Shown in pieces: positions 15,295-19,356 of a stretch of DNA of 19,356 bases. This DNA comes from JAGXOF01 sp046545575 (GTDB lineage Bacteria; Chloroflexota; Dehalococcoidia; SZUA-161; SpSt-899), in contig JBKGZM010000035.1 in NCBI GenBank assembly GCA_046545575.1, forward strand, positions 1-19,356. Direction: 5' to 3'. The notes beneath the pieces are model-generated. The model was given only the letters and a program-made list of their open reading frames with translations. It had not been told where the DNA came from and searched no databases. Numbering within the stretch: the stretch's first letter is position 1; each line of letters opens with the position of its first letter. The translations under genes and the position numbers were made by a program.

Positions 15295-16154
15295 GATTTA
15301 TCACTCCCATGGAAAGCAAGGCCCAGTAGTCCCGGTCCGGTGTGTGCGCCCATGACCGGGCTGAACTCGGTAACATAGACCTCAATACAGTCAAACCGGG
15401 ATAGGACCTGCTCCTTTAGGTTTTGTGCTTCCTCGGGAATACCAGCATGCATTACATTAACGTGCACCTGCTTTCCCGCTACTCTTTTATCCATCAATTG
15501 GATCATTCTCTCAATTGCCTTGGGCTTGCTTCTGACCCTTTCCACCGGGAACGCTTCCCCGTTTGCAAGCTCTATGATGGGCTTGATCGATAACAGCGAG
15601 CCGGCCCAGGAGGATGCCTTGGGGACCCGTCCCCCTTTGGAAAGGAAATAGAGCGTATCTACAATAACAAAAAGACTCAACTTGGGGGCTAGGCTCTCAA
15701 CAGCTTGAACAGCCTGTTGCAGCGTCCCTCCTGAGTCAGCGACCTTCGCAGCAGCGAGGACCAAGAAACACTGTGCACCGGCGGCTGTGTTAGTATCGAC
15801 GACCCTTATTTCCAGTTCTGGATTTTTCTCTTTGGCGAATTCGCTTGCCTCTATCGCCGACTCGAAGGCCATGCTAAGCTTTGATGAGATGCTGAGATGG
15901 AGTATCGAATTCGTATCCTCACTTACTTTGTCATATACCCTGGCCAGCTCTCCTGGTGAGGGGGCAGAGGTGGAAGGAAGAACCTTGCTTTTGCGCTGGA
16001 GATCATAGACGTCAGATGCCATCATATCTATGCCATCTCGAAAAACCCTGTCTTGAATGACAAGATTTAACGGCGCTACCACTATGCCGTATCTTTCTAT
16101 TTCCTCTCCAGGCACGCATGCAGCGCTGTCTGTTACGATGGTTACTCTCTTCAT
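15291..16154 (-). CDS. DegV family fatty-acid-binding protein (upstream copy)
   Basis: This 287-residue paralogue of the downstream DegV protein is the first gene of the operon. It shows the same blocks: IVTDSAACVPG, RDGIDMMASDVYDL, LPSTSAPSPGEL, ISSKLSMAFESAI, GGRVPKASSWAGSLLSIKP and GAHTGPGLLG. The two copies have diverged substantially along their length, so they may bind different acyl chains. The ATG lies behind a rather weak ATGGGTGA. Its TGA stop shows that TGA is used as an ordinary stop in this genome. A good promoter precedes it (16198-16226). Confidence 0.92.
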   Translation of the reverse strand: MKRVTIVTDSAACVPGEEIERYGIVVAPLNLVIQDRVFRDGIDMMASDVYDLQRKSKVLPSTSAPSPGELARVYDKVSEDTNSILHLSISSKLSMAFESAIEASEFAKEKNPELEIRVVDTNTAAGAQCFLVLAAAKVADSGGTLQQAVQAVESLAPKLSLFVIVDTLYFLSKGGRVPKASSWAGSLLSIKPIIELANGEAFPVERVRSKPKAIERMIQLMDKRVAGKQVHVNVMHAGIPEEAQNLKEQVLSRFDCIEVYVTEFSPVMGAHTGPGLLGLAFHGSDKS

Positions 16155-16477
16155 TCACCCATTAGCACAGGCAGAGCCCTAAATAGATATCAAGGTTAGG
16201 ATAGAGTAAGAAGAAGGCAGTGTCAAGAACCTGGGAATAATCGGTGTGCAATCAGCCCAGTTGACCGGAGAGCCGGCGATCGCCGAGTAGGTGTTCCCTC
16301 ACTACTTTTTAATTTGGATTTTACACTCCAGCCCGATTCAAGTCAATGCTGGCGCTTGCGATGGTAACTGTATTTGGAAATGAGTATGAACATACGGTAG
16401 AATTGTACTCGCTAGCTTCTTATACCATCACTTCGCCATGATATACTATAACTAATCTGCCAAGGAAGGGGGCCCGT
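16155..16477. other. Divergent intergenic region between degV and the selenoprotein gene
   Basis: This 323-bp stretch has no gene. Its left part carries the degV promoter. It contains a perfect 12-bp palindrome, CGGCGATCGCCG (16274-16285), and a small inverted repeat, GTATG-AA-CATAC (16384-16395), either of which could be a regulator site. A possible -10 box, TATACT (16442-16447), lies before the selenoprotein gene but has no good -35 partner. AAGGAAGGGGG (16462-16472) is the ribosome site of that gene. Confidence 0.5.
16198..16226 (-). promoter_or_regulatory. Predicted sigma-70 promoter for degV-degV-hpt-ade
   Basis: On the minus strand, TTGACA (16221-16226 in plus coordinates) and TATCCT (16198-16203) are separated by exactly 17 bp. 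A start near 16191 gives a leader of about 37 nt. I see no purine riboswitch fold in this short leader. Confidence 0.65.
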
Positions 16478-18178
16478 ATGGGCACGAGACGAACAGACGG
16501 GATTATGGTCATGAACCCTGCAGCAGTCAATCACAAGGTAGAGAGGATACCTCTGACTGCACGGCTTGACACGCTTGAGGGTAAGTCCATCTACCTGATA
16601 GATATCAACTGGGGTTCAGGTGACATGGGCGGTGCCTGGATATTTCTCAACCTTGTGGCAGAGTGGCTCCATAATGATTGCAATTGCAGCACCAAAGTGG
16701 TGAAGAAGGCGGGTTCCTATTTCGTGGACGACCCCGAGGTGCTCAGGAAGGCTTCTGAGAGCGCCGATGCCGTGGTCTTCGGTGTCTCTGGGTGAGACAC
16801 CTGCGTATCGGCCGTGGGCCGACATTGCAAGGACCTTGAACTCAACTATGGCCTCCCGACTGCACCCGTTGGCCAAGCTACCGTAGTACCTTATGCCAGA
16901 AATTGGGATTTCGAATACAGCAATGGCATGCCGCTTCGCTTCACTGCTATCCCTACTCCCGTAGCCGGTATGAATGAGGAGATAATTAAGGGTTACCTAG
17001 ATGGGAATGACCCGACTACTGGCAAACCGGTCAAGGAGTCCATCGTCGATGCTCTCACGGCTCCTCTGACTGAGGAAGAGAAATTCTCCGGTATGCCGGA
17101 ACAGCCCGCAGAGCCACCGAGATACCTCACCTTCGACAGTGAGGCAGAGGCTCAGGAGTACTTCAAGTCTCAGGATTGGACAGACTACCTGCCGGTCACG
17201 CTTCCAACGGAAGCTAGAGTACAGGCAATGCTATCTGGCACCAGCCATTCACCTGATGAGATCGTAAAGACGGTTAATTGGCCAGCCGGTGCCCGAGACA
17301 TGACCGTAGAGAAGGTGGCTATTTGTGCGGTTATGGCTGGCGCTAAACCAGCCCATTTCCCGGCCATCCTGGCGGTAGCTAGTCAGGCACCCATGGGCAA
17401 CTCCACAACCTCCATGGCCAATACCATCATTTTCAACGGGCCTATAGTGGAAGAGCTTGGAATCAACTGTGGCAGCAATGCTATGGGGCCATATGCTGAG
17501 GCCAACGCCGTCATTGGTCGTGCTTTCACCATCGTTTCCAAGACCGTGGGCGGCCTGCATGGACCAAATGCCCCCGGCGAGCTGACCACCTTTAGCAGCT
17601 TGGGTAGCGGTCTTCAGTACAACAACCTCTGCATCGGTGAGAATGAGGAAGAACTACCGGATGGATGGGACCCTCTCCATGTGCAACTCGGTTTCGACGA
17701 AGAGGAGAGCGTCGTTACCGTAGGCACTGGCTGGAGCTACATTTCTTCCTTCGGCGAGACTCAGACAGAGTTCCCACCGCAAGAGTGGATTGCCGACTAC
17801 ATGAGAGGGTTGAGCGGCTTTGGCGGTGCTACTATCTACATGGACCCGACAGTAGCTGACATCCTCTCAAGGGTATACGGCTTCAACTCCAAGGAAATGC
17901 TCAGCGAGTACTTCACTCAGAACGTAGAGAAGACCATCAGGGAGTTCTGGGAGAACGGTGGTACTTGTACATTCATGGCTCCGACAGCTAAGGAGGGCAT
18001 AGAGCCGTACCACACCTGGTATACGGAATGGCAGGAAGGGAATGGCGACAAGTTCATCAACCCTTACAATAACGCTCAAAATATCAAGATAATCGTGACA
18101 GGTGGTATGAAAAATACCACCTGGTTTGCCACTGACTTCAGACCGAGCCAGGGTGTGAACATAGATAGCTGGAAGTAA
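16478..18178 (+). CDS. Predicted UGSC-type selenoprotein with in-frame TGA (Sec106) and long C-terminal domain
   Basis: One frame of 566 residues is interrupted only by TGA at 16793-16795, read here as selenocysteine 106. Residues about 15-140 resemble the UGSC family: a start with NPAAV, then TARLDTLEGKSIYLIDINWG, and ADAVVFGVSG-U-DTC-VSAVGRHC, with U106 and C109 forming a UxxC redox pair. After about residue 145 follows a region of about 420 residues whose most conserved-looking block runs from MTVEKVAICAVMAGAKP (275-291) through FNGPIVEELGINCGSNAMGP. I do not recognise its function. A redox enzyme acting on a small molecule is plausible. The start has a strong ribosome site. A bacterial SECIS-like hairpin follows the TGA. 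The part after the TGA has no ribosome site of its own. Alternatives are a nonsense mutation of a Cys codon or an assembly error. Confidence 0.82.
16793..16829 (+). promoter_or_regulatory. Bacterial SECIS-like hairpin at the in-frame TGA
   Basis: The upper stem is a perfect 6-bp pairing, TCGGCC (16808-16813) with GGCCGA (16817-16822), closing a GUG loop (16814-16816). It begins 12 nt after the UGA; in E. coli fdhF this spacing is about 11 nt. Below an internal loop, TGCG (16802-16805) pairs with TGCA (16826-16829) through three Watson-Crick pairs and one G-U. Bacterial SECIS elements require a guanine early in the apical loop, and this loop begins with G. It lies entirely inside the coding sequence, where SelB would bind it. 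Confidence 0.75.
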
Positions 18179-18271
18179 GAAGAGATTAGCTAGTGGTAGT
18201 TAGGTGGGCACGTCGACGATATAGACTATCTATGTCAAGCTTTGGTATCGAAATGAGCACTATGTTGCCAC

Positions 18272-19225
18272 TTACGTCCGGTTGATCGGGGTCAGGGGCA
18301 CCTTGGGGTCAGGGAACCCCTGTCCCATGTACCCGAACATTAGTGAGAGCACCGTGTCATCGATACGCTGGAAATCGGTATTTTCCACCGTCTCCGGTTT
18401 TGGGTATGGCCAGTCCATCTCCCGGAACGCGTGTCCTATCATGATTCCCGATCCATGCAGCTCGGCAGCCCGGGTGATGCAGTAGGCCAGGGCAGCCCCG
18501 CCGTGCTCTGGCGGAATATTCCCTTCATAACCAGGCATGGGAGGCATTTTGAATGGTTGGCCTGGAGGACGTTGCGGTGCGCTCCTGGGAATGCCGACGC
18601 CTGCCGGGAGGAACGTGAAGACGGACACGCCGGTGTCTTCCACAGGGCCCAGTTCCTCTACCAGTGACATCATGATGGACGTGGCCGCCGATTTTGCCGC
18701 ACAGTAGTTACTTGGCCCTATCGGGTAGCGAAACGCCGTCGTCATGTACGTAACTACGCCGTGATGCCTTTCACACATGCCGGGCACGAAAAGCTGGATG
18801 CCGATAAGCGTGCCGCGCGCCGCTATCTCGTACTGGCGGTCAAGCTGGTAGACCGTGGAATCCAGTATCGACGCCCCAAGAGACATGATCATGGCGTTGT
18901 TTACCAGAATATCCACTTTGCCGAAGGTGCCGAAAGCCTCCTCAGCCATAGCCTTCATGGAGCCTTCGTCGGAAACGTCGGTCTGTACGAACAAAGCGGT
19001 ACCGGGTTCATTCTCGCTGTTGATGAGTTCTTCGGCTGCCTTTCCGAACTCCTCGGTCACGTCGGCGATCACCACCTTGGCTGCCAGCCATGCTAAGCTT
19101 CTGGCGGTGCCCAGCCCCACGTTTCCGGCCCCACCGGTGACCACAGCCACCTCTCCGGCCAGTGCATCTCTCTTCAGGCCGGTCTTGTCCATTGCGAGTG
19201 GACCAACATCGGGTATCTTGTCCAT
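18272..19225 (-). CDS. Short-chain dehydrogenase/reductase with an incomplete catalytic tetrad
   Basis: This 317-residue Rossmann-fold oxidoreductase has the nucleotide loop TGGAGNVG (30-37), Asp55 at the end of beta-2 (favouring NAD), the NNA motif (109-111) and the active-site Y174-x3-K178. The tetrad Asn is replaced by Ala (EIAARGTLIG, about 136-137). The Ser position is Met/Thr (TYMTTAF, 161-163). This makes classical SDR chemistry uncertain. A C-terminal extension of about 60 residues is rich in Pro and Gly. An upstream in-frame ATG (19285) exists, but a strong GGAGGTA (19231-19237) correctly spaced before the ATG at 19223-19225 fixes the start. It is convergent with the selenoprotein gene, 93 bp apart. 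The substrate is unknown. Confidence 0.86.
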   Translation of the reverse strand: MDKIPDVGPLAMDKTGLKRDALAGEVAVVTGGAGNVGLGTARSLAWLAAKVVIADVTEEFGKAAEELINSENEPGTALFVQTDVSDEGSMKAMAEEAFGTFGKVDILVNNAMIMSLGASILDSTVYQLDRQYEIAARGTLIGIQLFVPGMCERHHGVVTYMTTAFRYPIGPSNYCAAKSAATSIMMSLVEELGPVEDTGVSVFTFLPAGVGIPRSAPQRPPGQPFKMPPMPGYEGNIPPEHGGAALAYCITRAAELHGSGIMIGHAFREMDWPYPKPETVENTDFQRIDDTVLSLMFGYMGQGFPDPKVPLTPINRT

Positions 19226-19356
19226 ATTAATACCTCCGCTGTGTAGAATGGCAGTGCTTCTTTGCATAAGTGGGCAGTGTAGCAACCCAGCTTCTAATGC
19301 CCTACTTCAGAACTCAGGACATAGCGCCTGTGGAGCTGAAGGGTATAGTGTGCACC

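Noticed and set aside
16155..16191. Purine riboswitch before the degV-hpt-ade operon
   Set aside because: The predicted leader is only about 37 nt and shows no three-way junction or conserved purine riboswitch core.
16274..16285. CGGCGATCGCCG as a HIP1-like genomic repeat
   Set aside because: It contains the cyanobacterial HIP1 core, but I noticed only this one occurrence and nothing else here is cyanobacterial. It is kept only as a possible operator.
16793..16795. TGA decoded as Trp or Gly by an alternative genetic code
   Set aside because: fabD, the pfkB-type gene and the upstream degV gene end in TGA at the proper family length, so TGA is a normal stop in this genome.
16814..18178. An independent gene starting at GTG 16814
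   Set aside because: There is no ribosome site, the codon lies in the SECIS-like hairpin loop, and the frame is continuous with the upstream 105 codons across one TGA at the expected selenocysteine position.
16478..18178. Selenoprotein of the glycine/betaine/D-proline reductase type (GrdB/PrdB)
   Set aside because: Those proteins carry Sec in a different place and context. The residues around the TGA here fit the UGSC pattern, and no grd/prd partner genes are present.
18179..18271. Terminator after the selenoprotein gene
   Set aside because: Only short weak inverted repeats are present, with no T-tract.
19226..19285. N-terminal extension of the SDR from the ATG at 19285
   Set aside because: A strong GGAGGTA site lies directly before the ATG at 19223-19225, and the extra 20 residues do not look like SDR sequence.

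Overview
The window looks like chromosomal DNA of an anaerobic bacterium, most plausibly a Chloroflexota member of the Dehalococcoidia type. This rests on gene content and on protein style read by eye: a type II fatty-acid locus with FabK as enoyl reductase, a fused AccD-AccA carboxyltransferase, a family 4 uracil-DNA glycosylase, tandem DegV proteins and a UGSC-type selenoprotein. I could not run a search, so the placement is an inference. No tRNA, rRNA, CRISPR array, phage gene or transposase is visible.

Layout. 7-1812 (minus) holds a two-gene operon: a HAD phosphatase-like protein that lacks the usual nucleophile, then a PfkB sugar kinase. A divergent promoter region (about 1813-1991) separates it from a long plus-strand run, 1992-11956: yceD, rpmF, fabK, fabD, a doubtful 27-codon ORF, nusB, acpP, a uracil-DNA glycosylase gene, ftsK, accDA, a cupin gene and a DUF4213/DUF364 gene. 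The first part is a classic translation plus fatty-acid synthesis cluster (YceD, L32, FabK, FabD, NusB, ACP), with AccDA supplying malonyl-CoA a little further on. An inverted REP doublet (REPIN-like) lies just behind accDA and supplies its stop codon. 12183-16154 (minus) is a tightly packed operon, degV-degV-hpt-ade, behind a good sigma-70-type promoter. Ade (adenine to hypoxanthine) and Hpt (hypoxanthine to IMP) form a two-step purine salvage route, and the DegV pair are predicted fatty-acid-binding proteins.

The most interesting part is 16478-18178. One reading frame is interrupted only by a TGA at 16793-16795. The TGA sits where a UGSC-family protein carries its selenocysteine, giving a U-x-x-C motif (U-D-T-C). 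It is followed at the correct distance by a hairpin with a six-base-pair perfect upper stem and a GUG loop, as expected of a bacterial SECIS. I read this as a 566-residue selenoprotein: a UGSC-like redox domain fused to a C-terminal region of about 430 residues whose function I do not recognise. Facing it on the minus strand (18272-19225) is an SDR oxidoreductase that keeps the Tyr and Lys of the catalytic tetrad but lacks the Asn and Ser.

The last 131 bases (19226-19356) contain only the SDR leader, and I see no further gene there.
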